Assembly (NCBI RefSeq): GCF_900115815.1
Contig: NZ_FOXV01000009.1
Coordinates: 84,803 to 148,802 of the forward strand
DNA length: 64,000 nt
Direction: 5' to 3'
Origin: Roseivivax halotolerans
GTDB lineage: Bacteria; Pseudomonadota; Alphaproteobacteria; Rhodobacterales; Rhodobacteraceae
How positions within the stretch are numbered: position 1 is the stretch's first letter; every line of letters starts with the position of its first letter. The notes below the pieces were generated by a model. It did not search any database, was not told where the DNA came from, and saw only the letters and a program-made list of their open reading frames with translations. Below are positions 37,905 to 47,436 of this stretch, in pieces. The position numbers and the translations under genes were made by a program.

Positions 37905-37918
37905 TTGATTTGCATCAA
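37905..37918. promoter_or_regulatory. Perfect FNR box between fnrL and hemN
   Basis: TTGAT-TTGC-ATCAA is an exact match to the FNR consensus, in the 70-base gap between the divergent fnrL and hemN starts. It lies 22 bases from fnrL and 36 from hemN, so FnrL could activate hemN and repress itself from one site. Confidence 0.9.
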
Positions 37919-37953
37919 TGTGCGACCGCGCGAAACGCGGCAAATCCTGCGCC

Positions 37954-39300
37954 ATGACACAGTCCATCCTTCGCAAGGCGCTCCTCGAAGCGCGCGTTCC
38001 GAGATATACCTCCTATCCGCCCGCCACCCGCTTCTCCCAGGCGGTCGGTGCGGATCAACATGCCGCGTGGCTTTCCACCCTGCCCGCGACGGAACCGATC
38101 TCGCTATACGCCCATATCCCATTTTGCCGCAGGCTCTGCTGGTTCTGCGCGTGCCGGACGCAAGGCACATCGAACGCGGCGCCGCTCACGCGGTTCCTCC
38201 AGACGTTGAACGCCGAGATGCGGCTTGTCGAGACGGCCATCGGCAGGCGGCAGACGGTCTCCGCGCTCCATCTGGGCGGAGGCACGCCGACGCTGATGGA
38301 AGCTTTCCAGATCAAGGCGCTGTCAGACGCGTTCCGGGCCCATTTCGATCTTTCGCAGGATCCGGAAATCTCGGTCGAGATCGATCCGACCGAACTCGAC
38401 GAGACGCGGCTCGACGAGCTCGTGGACTTCGGCCTCAACCGCGCCTCGATCGGAGTGCAGGACTTCGATCCAAAGGTGCAAGAGGCGATCGGCCGTCTGC
38501 AGAGCGCCGAGATCACCGCCGAGGCTGTGACCGGGCTGCGCGTTCGCGGTGTCAAATCGGTAAATTTCGATCTGCTCTACGGGCTTCCCTACCAGACGCC
38601 AGAGCGCCTTTCCGCGACATTGGCCAAGGTGCTGGACCACAAGCCCGATCGTCTCGCGCTTTACGGCTACGCGCATGTTCCATGGGTCGCCAAGCGCCAG
38701 AAGCTGATCCCCGAGGAGGCCCTGCCCGATCCCTCCGCGCGGCGCGAGCTGGCCGAGCTCGCCCAGGCAACGCTCGTGGCGGCGGGCTACGTGCCGATCG
38801 GCATCGATCATTATGCGCTGCCCAAGGACAGCATGGCCCGATCCGCCGAGGCCGGGACGCTGCGGCGGAACTTCCAGGGCTACACGACCGACACCGCGTC
38901 TGCGCTGATTTCCATGGGTCCCTCCGCCATCTCGCGGTTCGAGGGCGGCTACAGCCAGAACGCCTCGGCGACGCGCGACTGGACGCGGGCAGTCGAAACC
39001 GGCCTTTTCGCGACCTCGCGCGGCTTCACGCTGAGCCGTGAGGACATCATGGTCGCAGACGCGATCGAGCGGCTCATGTGCGACGGGCGCATCGATTTCG
39101 CCCGTATGGCCGAGCGTCACGGTCTGCGCGCACAGGCGCTTCGCGACCGCGCCGAAGCGGCCCTCGCCGATCTTCCGGAAATCGGCACGCTGTCGGGCGA
39201 TCGGCTGGCGATCAACGAGATGGCCTATGCGCGCCTTTTGGCGGCCCGGCTCGACCCCGAACTCGAGAGCTCGGACGGGCGCTTCAGCCTCGCCAGCTGA
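37954..39300 (+). CDS. hemN: Oxygen-independent coproporphyrinogen III oxidase
   Basis: A 448-residue radical-SAM enzyme that converts coproporphyrinogen III to protoporphyrinogen IX without oxygen, giving heme for the cbb3 oxidase under microaerobic conditions. The cluster motif is C58-x3-C62-x2-C65 (FCRRLCWFCAC). The start YTSYPPATRFS and LHLGGGTPT segments are diagnostic of HemN rather than HemW. The ATG at 37954 is chosen because an earlier in-frame ATG at 37918 overlaps the FNR box. No good ribosome site is visible. Confidence 0.95.
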   Translation: MTQSILRKALLEARVPRYTSYPPATRFSQAVGADQHAAWLSTLPATEPISLYAHIPFCRRLCWFCACRTQGTSNAAPLTRFLQTLNAEMRLVETAIGRRQTVSALHLGGGTPTLMEAFQIKALSDAFRAHFDLSQDPEISVEIDPTELDETRLDELVDFGLNRASIGVQDFDPKVQEAIGRLQSAEITAEAVTGLRVRGVKSVNFDLLYGLPYQTPERLSATLAKVLDHKPDRLALYGYAHVPWVAKRQKLIPEEALPDPSARRELAELAQATLVAAGYVPIGIDHYALPKDSMARSAEAGTLRRNFQGYTTDTASALISMGPSAISRFEGGYSQNASATRDWTRAVETGLFATSRGFTLSREDIMVADAIERLMCDGRIDFARMAERHGLRAQALRDRAEAALADLPEIGTLSGDRLAINEMAYARLLAARLDPELESSDGRFSLAS

Positions 39301-39331
39301 TCTCTTCTTTAGACCGCCCGAAACGCCGCGC

Positions 39332-39718
39332 TCAAAAGAAATCGACCGCGCCGTCCGCAGCGGGAACATCCGTTTCTCGGCCGGCGAGCATATCCGACAG
39401 CCGGCCAAGCCGGATCCCGGAGGTTGCGTTGTGCAGATCAAGGCTTATCGCGGGCGCGGTGCCAGCCAGATGATCCAGAAAACAACGCAACTCGCTCAAG
39501 GTCTGCACCAACCGGTCGAGCGTCTGGATCGACGCACTTTCCTGCGCCGCTCGATCGCCGTCCGGTCTCTGCCCATCGAGAAACCCGGCCAAAACGCTCT
39601 CGACCCGCAGGCTTTCCGTCTCGAGGGCGCCCATCTCGCGCGAGAGCCGGGCGAAGAGTTCCGCCAACGCAACCTCGTTGCGCGGCACGGCGCGCGGCGG
39701 GGCCTGCTCCGTGGTCAC
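39332..39718 (-). CDS. Small helical chemotaxis protein, CheZ/CheT-like candidate
   Basis: A 128-residue, mostly helical protein, the last gene of the che operon. Its GTG start overlaps the stop of the second cheY (GTGA). I do not recognise it firmly, but residues 68-72 read D-R-L-V-Q inside a helix (IQTLDRLVQTLSEL), the D-x3-Q signature of the CheZ phosphatase and of the CheT protein in rhizobial che operons. The C-terminus ends acidic-hydrophobic (AVDFF), like the CheY-binding tail of CheZ. A role in removing phosphate from CheY is therefore inferred, not shown. Confidence 0.6.
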   Translation of the reverse strand: MTTEQAPPRAVPRNEVALAELFARLSREMGALETESLRVESVLAGFLDGQRPDGDRAAQESASIQTLDRLVQTLSELRCFLDHLAGTAPAISLDLHNATSGIRLGRLSDMLAGRETDVPAADGAVDFF

Positions 39719-40101
39719 AGCGGCCCGACGACAGCCTGAAGGCAAGCCTTCATCTGCGCCGTATCGAACGGTTTTTGAAGCACGTTGTTCAGACCGAGCT
39801 GCTTTCCCGTCGTCACGATCTGATCATCGAGCCGCCCACTGATGAGCACGAAGCCGATTTTCTGCGTCCGGGCATTCTGTCGAAGCGCCTGCAAAAGCTG
39901 AAGGCCGTTCACTTCGGGCATGTTGTAGTCGGAAATGACGATGTGGCGCGGGTGCGCATTGAGCTTTTCGAGTGCCGTCCGCCCATCGGCACAGAAATCG
40001 ACCTGTTTGATGCCGATCTCATCAAGCGCCATCAGGATGAGACCGCGACTAGTGCTCATATCGTCGACAACCAGGACGCTCAGCTTGTCTCTCAATGCCA
40101 T
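39715..40101 (-). CDS. CheY-type response regulator (second copy)
   Basis: A 128-residue single receiver domain. Acid pocket residues are VVDD (Asp13, Asp14), the phospho-acceptor is Asp58 in SDYNMP, and the conserved Lys is in LQKPF. VDDMSTSRGLI and DYNMPEVNGLQLL resemble motor-binding CheY more than the first CheY of this operon. It begins 2 bases after cheR and overlaps the small CheT-like gene by 4. Absence of an output domain shows it acts by protein contact. Confidence 0.88.
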   Translation of the reverse strand: MALRDKLSVLVVDDMSTSRGLILMALDEIGIKQVDFCADGRTALEKLNAHPRHIVISDYNMPEVNGLQLLQALRQNARTQKIGFVLISGRLDDQIVTTGKQLGLNNVLQKPFDTAQMKACLQAVVGPL

Positions 40102-40103
40102 GT

Positions 40104-40976
40104 TCAGCTTCCTTGCAGGGTGCCGCCGCGCCGGTTTGCCGGGCGACGAAAGGAGGTTTTGCCGCAAAGCTCGAGCGCGTGTTCGAAGCCGGGCCCGAGC
40201 CGCTCCGAATGCCCGAGAAAGAGGTAGCCGCCCTCGTCCAGCACTCGTTCGAGACCGCACCAGAGCGCGCGCTGCGTTGCCTCGTCCATGTAGATCGCGA
40301 CATTACGGCAGAGGATCGCGTCGAAGGGGCCCTGTACGGGCCAGGGCTCCACGAAGTTCATGTAGCGAAATGTCACGAGCGCGCGCAAAGCCGGCCGTAT
40401 AGACAGGAATCCGGGTCGATCCGGCGCAGGCTCGAACATGACCGCGCGGCGCGCAGGCGGAATCATCGAGGCCGCCTCTTCCGGGTAGATCCCCGTCTCG
40501 GCGCGTTCCAGGACCTCGCGGTCAATATCGGTCGCGAGTATCCTAAGACCGCACTTGGCCGCGTTCGAAAACCCCTCGAGGACCACTGCCGCCAGGCTCC
40601 ATGCTTCTTCCCCGGACGAACACCCCGCAGACCAAAGCCGGGCTTGATGCCCCGAGGCCGCTCGCACCGCGAGGACAGGCAAAAGCTCCGCCGCGAGGAT
40701 TTCGAAATGCTCCGGCTCGCGGAAAAAGCGAGTTGTATTGGTCGTCAAGGCAAGCACCATCCTGTAACGCTCCTCGCGCTGGCCGGGGTCGGTGACGAGC
40801 CGGGCATATTCCGCGAAGCCATTCAGCCCCAGTTCTCTGAGCCGCCGGGACAGGCGAGAGACCACAAGCCGACCATTCCCTTCGTTGAGGCGGATTCCCG
40901 AGCATTCGTGAAGAACCGACGCGATCGTCGCGAACTCGGCCGGCTCCAGCGTCGCCTCGTCGCGCGCGATGATCAC
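40104..40976 (-). CDS. cheR: Chemoreceptor methyltransferase CheR
   Basis: A 290-residue enzyme that methylates chemoreceptor glutamates with S-adenosylmethionine. An N-terminal helical domain precedes the SAM-binding motif WSAGCSSGEEAWSLA (from residue 115), then RILATDIDREVL, ILCRNVAIYM and GGYLFLGHSE. The GTG start at 40976 overlaps the cheW stop in GTGA and gives the normal length. The MCP of this operon ends in a likely CheR-docking pentapeptide. Confidence 0.93.
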   Translation of the reverse strand: MIIARDEATLEPAEFATIASVLHECSGIRLNEGNGRLVVSRLSRRLRELGLNGFAEYARLVTDPGQREERYRMVLALTTNTTRFFREPEHFEILAAELLPVLAVRAASGHQARLWSAGCSSGEEAWSLAAVVLEGFSNAAKCGLRILATDIDREVLERAETGIYPEEAASMIPPARRAVMFEPAPDRPGFLSIRPALRALVTFRYMNFVEPWPVQGPFDAILCRNVAIYMDEATQRALWCGLERVLDEGGYLFLGHSERLGPGFEHALELCGKTSFRRPANRRGGTLQGS

Positions 40977-41464
40977 GCTGGACAAAGCTCGTCCTCCTCG
41001 GCCCGCGTCTTGGGCAGCGCTGCGCTGACATCGAGGATGCGGAGCAGTCGCGGACCCTTGGAGATCACCCCGGCAAGACAGGACGCGCTGGCTTCGCCGA
41101 TATTGGGCACCGGCTGAACCTCGTCCTCCGTGACGTTCAAAATGTCGGATACGGAAGAGACCAGGAGACCCGAAAGGCACTGCTCGATCAGGACGATCAC
41201 GATCACGTGGCGCGGGCCTGGCTCGAGCGGCGCGAGCCCGAGTCGCGAGGACAGATCGATGATGGGAACGACAGCGCCGCGCAAATTGATCACGCCCAGA
41301 ACGTAATCCGGTGCGCGCGGCAGCACCGTCGCTTCGGTCCAGCCGCGAATTTCGCGCACCGTCATGATGTCCATGCAGAAATCCTGCTCGCCGATACAGA
41401 ATGTCACCATTTCGCGGCTGTCTTTCCGGACCACCGGGCCGCGGTCCTCGTGGGCTGCTCTCAT
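40973..41464 (-). CDS. cheW: Chemotaxis coupling protein CheW
   Basis: A 163-residue adaptor that couples receptors to CheA. The CheW fold is clear: MVTFCIGEQDFCMDIMTVREIRGW, LGVINLRGAVVPIIDLSSRLGL and LRILDVSAAL. An N-terminal extension of about 18 residues precedes it. It lies 3 bases after cheA and overlaps cheR by 4 bases. Confidence 0.93.
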   Translation of the reverse strand: MRAAHEDRGPVVRKDSREMVTFCIGEQDFCMDIMTVREIRGWTEATVLPRAPDYVLGVINLRGAVVPIIDLSSRLGLAPLEPGPRHVIVIVLIEQCLSGLLVSSVSDILNVTEDEVQPVPNIGEASASCLAGVISKGPRLLRILDVSAALPKTRAEEDELCPA

Positions 41465-41467
41465 CGG

Positions 41468-43636
41468 TCAAACTCCAAGGAGGTGATGAATGGGTCGGGC
41501 TGTTCCGGCCGCGTTCGACGCGCCGGGCAGTATCGTGTCCGCGGCACTGCGAACGATGTCTTCGGGATCAACGATCAACGCGATCTTGCCGTCCCCGAGG
41601 ATTGTCGCCGCGGCAATACCGATGACGCGGCCGTAATTCTGCTCGAGGCTCTTGATTACCACCTGGCGTTGATCGCGGATCTCGTCGACGGCCAAGGCCC
41701 AGCGTTTTTCCTGCTCGGTCTCGATCAAGAGCAGCACGTGCTCCGCCCGCTTCTCGTGCGGACTTCGGTAGCCAAGTACACGCCCGACATCGACAATGGG
41801 TATCAGCTCCTCGCGAACACGGACCACGTCGCACCCGGGCGATACGGATTCGATCTCCACCCCGACAGGCTTCAGCGTCTCGATGATGGCGGTAATGGGC
41901 ACGACCATGGTATGACCTGCAACGGTCACGATCATGCCCTCGAGCACCGCGAGCGTCAGGGGCAGCGAAATGGAGAAGGTCGTGCCTTTGCCAGGCACAG
42001 ACTGGATGTTGATCCGCCCCCCAAGCTTCTGAATGGCGCTGCGGACCACATCCATTCCGACCCCCCGCCCCGACAGATCGGTGACCTGCTCCGCGGTCGA
42101 GAACCCGGGCAGGAACAGCAGCCGATCGACGTCGGACGCGGCCGGTTGAGCATCATCGGGTACGAGGCCCTTTGCCTTGGCGATCTGGAGCACCTTCGGT
42201 CGATTGATCCCGGCGCCGTCATCCGTAATCTCGATCAGAACACGACCCGAACGATGCTCAGCAGACAGGCGCACGATGCCTTCGGCGGGCTTTCCAGCAC
42301 CGAGACGCGCGGCGGTCGGCTCGAGTCCATGATCGACCGCGTTCCGCAGGATATGAGTGAGCGGATCGATCAGGCGTTCGATCACCGTAGTGTCGACCTC
42401 GGTCGTCTCGCCGCTCGTCTCGAAGCGAACGATCTTGCCGGAGACGGCTGCCGCTTCCCGAACGATCCGCGCCATACGCTGAAAGAGCGGCTTCACCGGT
42501 TGCGCGCGGATCGACATGACGCCTTCCTGGATCTGGCCTGCGAGTGTCTTGAATTCGTCGAGCCCGGCAGTGATCTGCGTCTCGTGAGCCAAGCCTGCAT
42601 CGGAGATGCTTTGGCTGAGAAAGGACTGGTTTATGACAAGCTCGCCCACGACATTGATCAAGTCGTCCACGAGATCGAGATCGACCCGCACCGTCGCTTT
42701 CGACGGCGACACGCTTTTCGCGATCCGCGGCTCGGGGGACGAGGATGTCGGGATGACATGCAGATCGGTTTCCTTCGACCCAGACCCGTCCTGGGGCGCC
42801 TGCGCGGCCGGGGCCGGGGCCGGACTGGCTGCGGGCACCAGACCATCGTCGTCGAGCTCCTTGATCGACAGCTCGGCAAGATGCGCCACGAACTCGAAGA
42901 TATCCTCGATTTCAGCGCGTTGGGCTGTGCCTCTCAGGGTCAGGGTCCAGGCCAGATACGGTGCGTGGGCATCCAGCTCGGCCAAGCTCGGCAGGCCGGA
43001 GACATCCACAGAAACGGACATGTCGCCAAGCGTTTCGAGTTCGCGGAAAAGATGCACGGGGTCATGCCCGTTCTCGAAAAGCGCGTGCCTTGGGCGAAAT
43101 CCGATCTCGAACCGAGTGTCATTGTGGCCGCCAAGCTCAAGATCGAGCGTCATGGGCGCGAACGCGTGTGGCTGCGGTGTCGCCAGTGTTTCCCGAGACG
43201 GCATCGCAGGCGGCATGACACGTTCCAGCTCTCTGCCAGCGCCGCCCGTGATCTTGTCAATTTCCGCAAGTATGTCGTGGCTGCGCCCCTCGTCGACCTC
43301 CCTTCCCTCGCGAGCCGCGCTTACCAGATCGGTCAGGTGATCCCCTGCGCGGCGCAGGACGACCCAATCAGATTGCTGAGGCACGAAACGCCCCGCGCGC
43401 ATCTCATCAAGGGCAGTCTCGAACCCGTGCGCGAAATGAACGAGCGTATCGAGAGAGAAGGATGCCGCCCCGCCCTTGATCGAATGAACAGACCGGAACA
43501 CCGCATTGACCACCTCGATATCGATCCCGGCGTCAGGGTCGGCATCAGCAAGGATGTCAAACCCATCGTCGAGCGCCTCGAGCAATTCGCTGCATTCCAG
43601 GAAGAAGGTCTGGCGCAGCGCGTCAAGCCCGCTCAT
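41468..43636 (-). CDS. cheA: Chemotaxis histidine kinase CheA
   Basis: A 722-residue kinase of the receptor array. The phospho-accepting His51 is in SVHSIKGGAASF of the Hpt domain. A linker region (about 130-320) with a possible CheY-docking domain follows, then the dimerisation helices. The ATP site has the N-box HILRNAVDHGLE and the glycine boxes DDGAGI and GRGVGMDVV. A C-terminal CheW-like domain ends the protein. It overlaps the first cheY by 4 bases. Confidence 0.95.
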   Translation of the reverse strand: MSGLDALRQTFFLECSELLEALDDGFDILADADPDAGIDIEVVNAVFRSVHSIKGGAASFSLDTLVHFAHGFETALDEMRAGRFVPQQSDWVVLRRAGDHLTDLVSAAREGREVDEGRSHDILAEIDKITGGAGRELERVMPPAMPSRETLATPQPHAFAPMTLDLELGGHNDTRFEIGFRPRHALFENGHDPVHLFRELETLGDMSVSVDVSGLPSLAELDAHAPYLAWTLTLRGTAQRAEIEDIFEFVAHLAELSIKELDDDGLVPAASPAPAPAAQAPQDGSGSKETDLHVIPTSSSPEPRIAKSVSPSKATVRVDLDLVDDLINVVGELVINQSFLSQSISDAGLAHETQITAGLDEFKTLAGQIQEGVMSIRAQPVKPLFQRMARIVREAAAVSGKIVRFETSGETTEVDTTVIERLIDPLTHILRNAVDHGLEPTAARLGAGKPAEGIVRLSAEHRSGRVLIEITDDGAGINRPKVLQIAKAKGLVPDDAQPAASDVDRLLFLPGFSTAEQVTDLSGRGVGMDVVRSAIQKLGGRINIQSVPGKGTTFSISLPLTLAVLEGMIVTVAGHTMVVPITAIIETLKPVGVEIESVSPGCDVVRVREELIPIVDVGRVLGYRSPHEKRAEHVLLLIETEQEKRWALAVDEIRDQRQVVIKSLEQNYGRVIGIAAATILGDGKIALIVDPEDIVRSAADTILPGASNAAGTARPIHHLLGV

Positions 43637-44010
43637 CTCCGCCTCACGCTGGCAATGCGCCGAATGGCCGAGACGAGTTTTTCGTCATCGAACGGCTTAA
43701 CGATCCAGCCAGTCGCTCCCGACTTGCGAGCCCGATCCTTCAGCTCTGCAGCGCTTTCCGTCGTCAGCACCAAAATCGGCACACTTGGGTGCACCTCGCC
43801 ATTCCGGATCTCGGAGATCACTCCGAAGCCGTCGAGCCGCGGCATGTTGATATCGGTGATCACGACATCCGGTGCGATCTCGGCAAGACTGTCGACGCCG
43901 ATGCGTCCGTCTTCGGCCACTGCCACATCGAAACCGTTTTGGGTCAGGCTGAACCGCAGCATCTCCCGGATGGTGCGGGAATCGTCGATCGCGAGTACCT
44001 TGATTGTCAT
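43633..44010 (-). CDS. cheY: CheY-type response regulator (first copy)
   Basis: A 125-residue single receiver domain with the acid pair Asp9-Asp10 (AIDDSRT), phospho-acceptor Asp53 (TDINMP), LVLTTES and GATGWIVKPF with the conserved Lys. It differs clearly from the second receiver gene at 39715 and resembles the CheY often found beside cheA in alphaproteobacteria. Overlaps of 4 bases with cheA and with the STAS gene show tight co-translation. Confidence 0.93.
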   Translation of the reverse strand: MTIKVLAIDDSRTIREMLRFSLTQNGFDVAVAEDGRIGVDSLAEIAPDVVITDINMPRLDGFGVISEIRNGEVHPSVPILVLTTESAAELKDRARKSGATGWIVKPFDDEKLVSAIRRIASVRRR

Positions 44011-44297
44011 GCGCGTTCTCCCGGAACGGTCGTAAGTGACGCATCCAAAAGACCGCTCGCGCCCATCGTTTCGATGTCGAGAGCCAGCTCCTTGGATGCT
44101 TGCAATGTGAAGGCGTGGCCCTCAGCGCGCACACGGATTTGCGCGGCAAGAAGGAGTTGAAGGCCAAGCGCCCCGAGCATCTTGACCCGTCGGCCATCGA
44201 GCGACAGCGGACCGGCCGGCGTCTTCATCAGAACCTCGCGGAGCCCGGATGCCGCGGCCGTGTCAAGTTTCTCGGGCAATATGATGGGTTGTGTCAT
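44007..44297 (-). CDS. STAS-domain protein of the che operon
   Basis: A 96-residue STAS-domain protein (DGRRVKMLGALGLQLLLAA is the family's loop and helix). The serine phosphorylated in anti-sigma antagonists appears to be missing here: the loop reads KMLGALG. The ATG at 44297 follows GAGG by 5 bases. It lies between cheD and cheY. STAS proteins occur in several che clusters with unclear roles; a scaffold function in the array is inferred. Confidence 0.8.
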   Translation of the reverse strand: MTQPIILPEKLDTAAASGLREVLMKTPAGPLSLDGRRVKMLGALGLQLLLAAQIRVRAEGHAFTLQASKELALDIETMGASGLLDASLTTVPGERA

Positions 44298-44304
44298 GCA
44301 CACC

Positions 44305-44847
44305 TCAAAAAAGCGTCACGTCGTTTCTGAGAGCATCGACCGGGAGCAGCGGCTTCGGCGTCTCGATCATGTCTTCCACGAAGAGAAGGCTGGCCTGACC
44401 AGTTGTCGGCACGAACTTGACGCGCCGCGCCCGGCTTCCACCAAGGCTGCTCGAGATAACGTTGATGCCTTCCGTCCGCAGGAATCCGAGCGCGAACTCG
44501 CTATTGGCCTGACCGATCCGCGCCATCTTGCCGGACATCATCGCTCCGCCGAACAGTTTGGCCTGCAACCTGTTTTTCGACCCGCCGAGCTTGAGGAGCG
44601 CGTTGATCAATACCTCCATCGCGTAAAGTCCATAGCGTTGGTTGCGGCTCTCTTCCGCCGCGCCCGTCGCCACGAGGAAATGGTTCATGCCTCCAATCTT
44701 CGCGACAGGGTCGTGCAGGCAGGTCGTGACGCAAGAGCCGAGCAATGTTGAAAGGACGCAATCGGGGTCGGCAGAGACACGGTGCTCGCCCTGGATGACA
44801 GGCGTCGTGTGTCCGGGTCGCATGACTGGGGTAAGAGCGCTGTTCAT
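44305..44847 (-). CDS. cheD: Receptor glutamine deamidase CheD
   Basis: A 180-residue enzyme that deamidates receptor glutamines and, in some bacteria, binds CheY-P phosphatases. The catalytic Cys39 is in LGSCV and His56 in GGMNHFL. The segments RYGLYAMEVLINALLKLGG and LFGGAMM are characteristic. It lies between the MCP gene (46 bases upstream) and the STAS gene. As cheB is missing here, CheD is the only demodification enzyme encoded in the cluster. Confidence 0.93.
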   Translation of the reverse strand: MNSALTPVMRPGHTTPVIQGEHRVSADPDCVLSTLLGSCVTTCLHDPVAKIGGMNHFLVATGAAEESRNQRYGLYAMEVLINALLKLGGSKNRLQAKLFGGAMMSGKMARIGQANSEFALGFLRTEGINVISSSLGGSRARRVKFVPTTGQASLLFVEDMIETPKPLLPVDALRNDVTLF

Positions 44848-44893
44848 TGAGACCGCCGCGCATAGCGATTTGACATCTCGTCAACGCCTGAGC

Positions 44894-47416
44894 TCAGAAA
44901 TCCAGCCATTTCGCGCCCTCCTCGTTGACGAACTCGCGAGCAGGCGCGTTGACAACGGCTCTCGCAGGTGACGCGGGCGCAGCCTCCGCCGACGGTATTC
45001 GGACAGACGCGCCGGTTTTGAACCGGGACACCGTCTCTACCAGCGTCACCGCATCATTGCGCAGAGCCTCGCTGGCGGCTGTCGTCTCCTCTAGCCGCGC
45101 TGCGTTCTGCTGGGTGGATTGATCAAGCTGGGTCACCGAGGCGTTGATCTCCTCCAGGCTCAGGCTCTGGGTACGGGAAGATTCGGCGATTTCGGAGACG
45201 AGACCCGCGATTTCAGTCACGGAGGACGCAATCTGCCGCAAGGCACCGCCCGTCTGGCCGACGAGATCGACGCCCTTCTTCACCTGCCCCGCCGAATCCG
45301 CGATCAGACTGTTGATCTCTCGGGCCGCGTCGGAAGAGCGTTGCGCCAATGCGCGCACTTCAGAAGCGACAACGGCGAACCCCCGCCCGGCTTCTCCGGC
45401 GCGCGCGGCCTCGACGCCGGCATTGAGGGCCAGAAGGTTCGTCTGAAAGGCGATGTCGTCAATCACGCGAATGATCGAGGTGATCTGTTCGGAGGAACGG
45501 GAGATCTCGTCCATCGCTGAGACGGTTTCGACCACGACGGCACCGGACGCCTCGGCGCTGCGATGCGCCTCGCCGACAACGTCGTTGGCGCGGGAGGCGC
45601 CGTCCGCCGCGGCTTTCAAGGCCGAAGTGAGCTCGTCGAGCGCTGCCGCGGTTTGCTCCAGGGTTGCAGCGGTGCTTTCGGTTCGGCGCGACAGCGCGTC
45701 GGCGGTAGTCGTGATGTCGCTGGTCTCGTTGCGGATATTCTCCGCGTTTTCCGAGATTTCCCGCAGCGCGGATGCGAGCTTTTCCGACGCGCCGTTGAAA
45801 TCGGTTCGCAGTTGCTCGTAGCGGCCCGGGAAGACTTGCGCGATCTTGGCGGTCAGATCCCCGTCAGCGAGCGCCCTGAGGCCGACACCCAAAGCCTGCA
45901 CGACTTCGGTTTTTTCGGCTTCAGAGGCTTCGCGCTCCTGATCTGCGATCCGCAGCTTGTGCTCTTTTTCAGTGATATCCGTACCAAGGAGAAGATAGCT
46001 CAGGCCGTGGCCGTCCTTGTCCCGGATGCAGGAGAGCGAGCCATCCACGATGCGGTCTCCGTCGGCGCCGGAAAGCTTGAGCTGGCCGATAATCGGAGAT
46101 CCGTTCTTCAGGCCGTGGATGACTGCCTCTGTCGTCTTGTCCGCGTCGGCAGCGATCCGTGCGATCAGCGTCTGTAGGGACGGCCGGTCCGTGCGGCCAG
46201 AGCAGATCGAGACGGCAAAACGCTCATTCGCGTCGACGCAGATACCGTCCATATCGAACTCGGCCTTCATCTGGATCGCGTCGATTGCGGCCAGCAGCGC
46301 TTCGTTGCGCCACATCGGCGTCACGTCCCGCCACTCGACGATATAGCCGAGGATTTTCCGGTTTTCGGAATAGATCGTCCGGGTCGCGATGGAGAGCCGC
46401 TTGCTGTTCATCCGGATAATGCCTTCGATCACACCGTCGCCGAGCGTACGAAGCTGGTCAGCGATATTTCCGGTAGGATGGAAGTCCGCGATGCTCATTC
46501 CGACAACGCGTGCCGGGTCGAAATTCATGCGCATCTTGCGAAGGCCATCTTTGTAGATCTCGAAGAACGCCGTGAGATTCCGGCTGACTTGCGTGATCTT
46601 CAAATCTTCATCGAGCAGCATCACGGCAGCGGACGAGTTATCGAGCGCCGCGCTCTTGATATAACTCTCGCGGTGGCTCCGTTCGCTTGCCATGAGCTCA
46701 TGGCGCAAGGCATCGGTTGCCCGTGCGAGGTGTCCGTATTCGTCGCGGCGCGACGTCCCCGAAGGAGGCGTCTCGAAGTCCTTTGCCTCAAGGCGTGCAA
46801 TATCCGCTTGCGCGGCTTGAAGCGGTCTGCGGGCAAGCCGGGATATTGCGATATAGGCCAGTGCGACGGAGAAAAGACAAAGGATCGCGGCAGCCTTGCG
46901 GGCTTGGGAGACAGTCTCCTGCGTCAGCGCCTGCAGATGGGCAGTCGACCATTGCGTAACGAGCGAGCCGACAATGGCGCGGTCCTGTCCGAAACGAAGC
47001 GGGATGGCGACCATCAAGGCGTCGGGATCGAGGACTGCCCGGCCGGTATCCAGCGCTTCTTCGACAAGTGCGCGGGTTGCGGCGGGCATGCTTGCGCCCC
47101 ATTGGGAAAAGCTCGACAGGCCTGAGCCGAAGACCTCGAGAGAGACGAGGGCCCCGTTCGTGCCTTCGGTGAAATCCTCGATCTGGCGCGTCATCAGCTC
47201 GGCATCCTCGAACCGCACCGAGCCAGCGATCGCATCCGCGAAGAGTTCCGTTTCGGACCTGGCACTGTCGAAGACCGATTGGCTGATCACGGTCTCGAAA
47301 CCGCGCGTTGTCAAAATCTCGAACACGAGGACAACCCCGATCAGCGCCGCGACGATCACGGCGATGAGTTTGAGGAAGACCGAGTGGATATTCAAAGAAG
47401 GTCGGAACGCCATCAT
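44894..47416 (-). CDS. Methyl-accepting chemotaxis protein with PAS region
   Basis: An 840-residue membrane receptor. Membrane helices lie at about residues 13-36 and 172-190, with a periplasmic sensor between them, then HAMP (about 192-245), a cytosolic PAS-like region (about 255-480), a second HAMP-like segment and the signalling hairpin. The tip reads [22 protein letters not shown]. The C-terminus is KWLDF, an x-W-x-x-F pentapeptide of the kind that tethers CheR. It is followed by cheD, and the upstream neighbour encodes a periplasmic sensor-like protein. The PAS region may sense redox or an internal ligand. Confidence 0.92.
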   Translation of the reverse strand: MMAFRPSLNIHSVFLKLIAVIVAALIGVVLVFEILTTRGFETVISQSVFDSARSETELFADAIAGSVRFEDAELMTRQIEDFTEGTNGALVSLEVFGSGLSSFSQWGASMPAATRALVEEALDTGRAVLDPDALMVAIPLRFGQDRAIVGSLVTQWSTAHLQALTQETVSQARKAAAILCLFSVALAYIAISRLARRPLQAAQADIARLEAKDFETPPSGTSRRDEYGHLARATDALRHELMASERSHRESYIKSAALDNSSAAVMLLDEDLKITQVSRNLTAFFEIYKDGLRKMRMNFDPARVVGMSIADFHPTGNIADQLRTLGDGVIEGIIRMNSKRLSIATRTIYSENRKILGYIVEWRDVTPMWRNEALLAAIDAIQMKAEFDMDGICVDANERFAVSICSGRTDRPSLQTLIARIAADADKTTEAVIHGLKNGSPIIGQLKLSGADGDRIVDGSLSCIRDKDGHGLSYLLLGTDITEKEHKLRIADQEREASEAEKTEVVQALGVGLRALADGDLTAKIAQVFPGRYEQLRTDFNGASEKLASALREISENAENIRNETSDITTTADALSRRTESTAATLEQTAAALDELTSALKAAADGASRANDVVGEAHRSAEASGAVVVETVSAMDEISRSSEQITSIIRVIDDIAFQTNLLALNAGVEAARAGEAGRGFAVVASEVRALAQRSSDAAREINSLIADSAGQVKKGVDLVGQTGGALRQIASSVTEIAGLVSEIAESSRTQSLSLEEINASVTQLDQSTQQNAARLEETTAASEALRNDAVTLVETVSRFKTGASVRIPSAEAAPASPARAVVNAPAREFVNEEGAKWLDF

Positions 47417-47436
47417 CGGCTCCTTGCAGCGAGGGT

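Noticed and set aside
41207..44035. A 942-codon open frame opposite cheA and neighbours
   Set aside because: Antisense of cheW, cheA and cheY. No ribosome site, no domain and a shadow-like composition.
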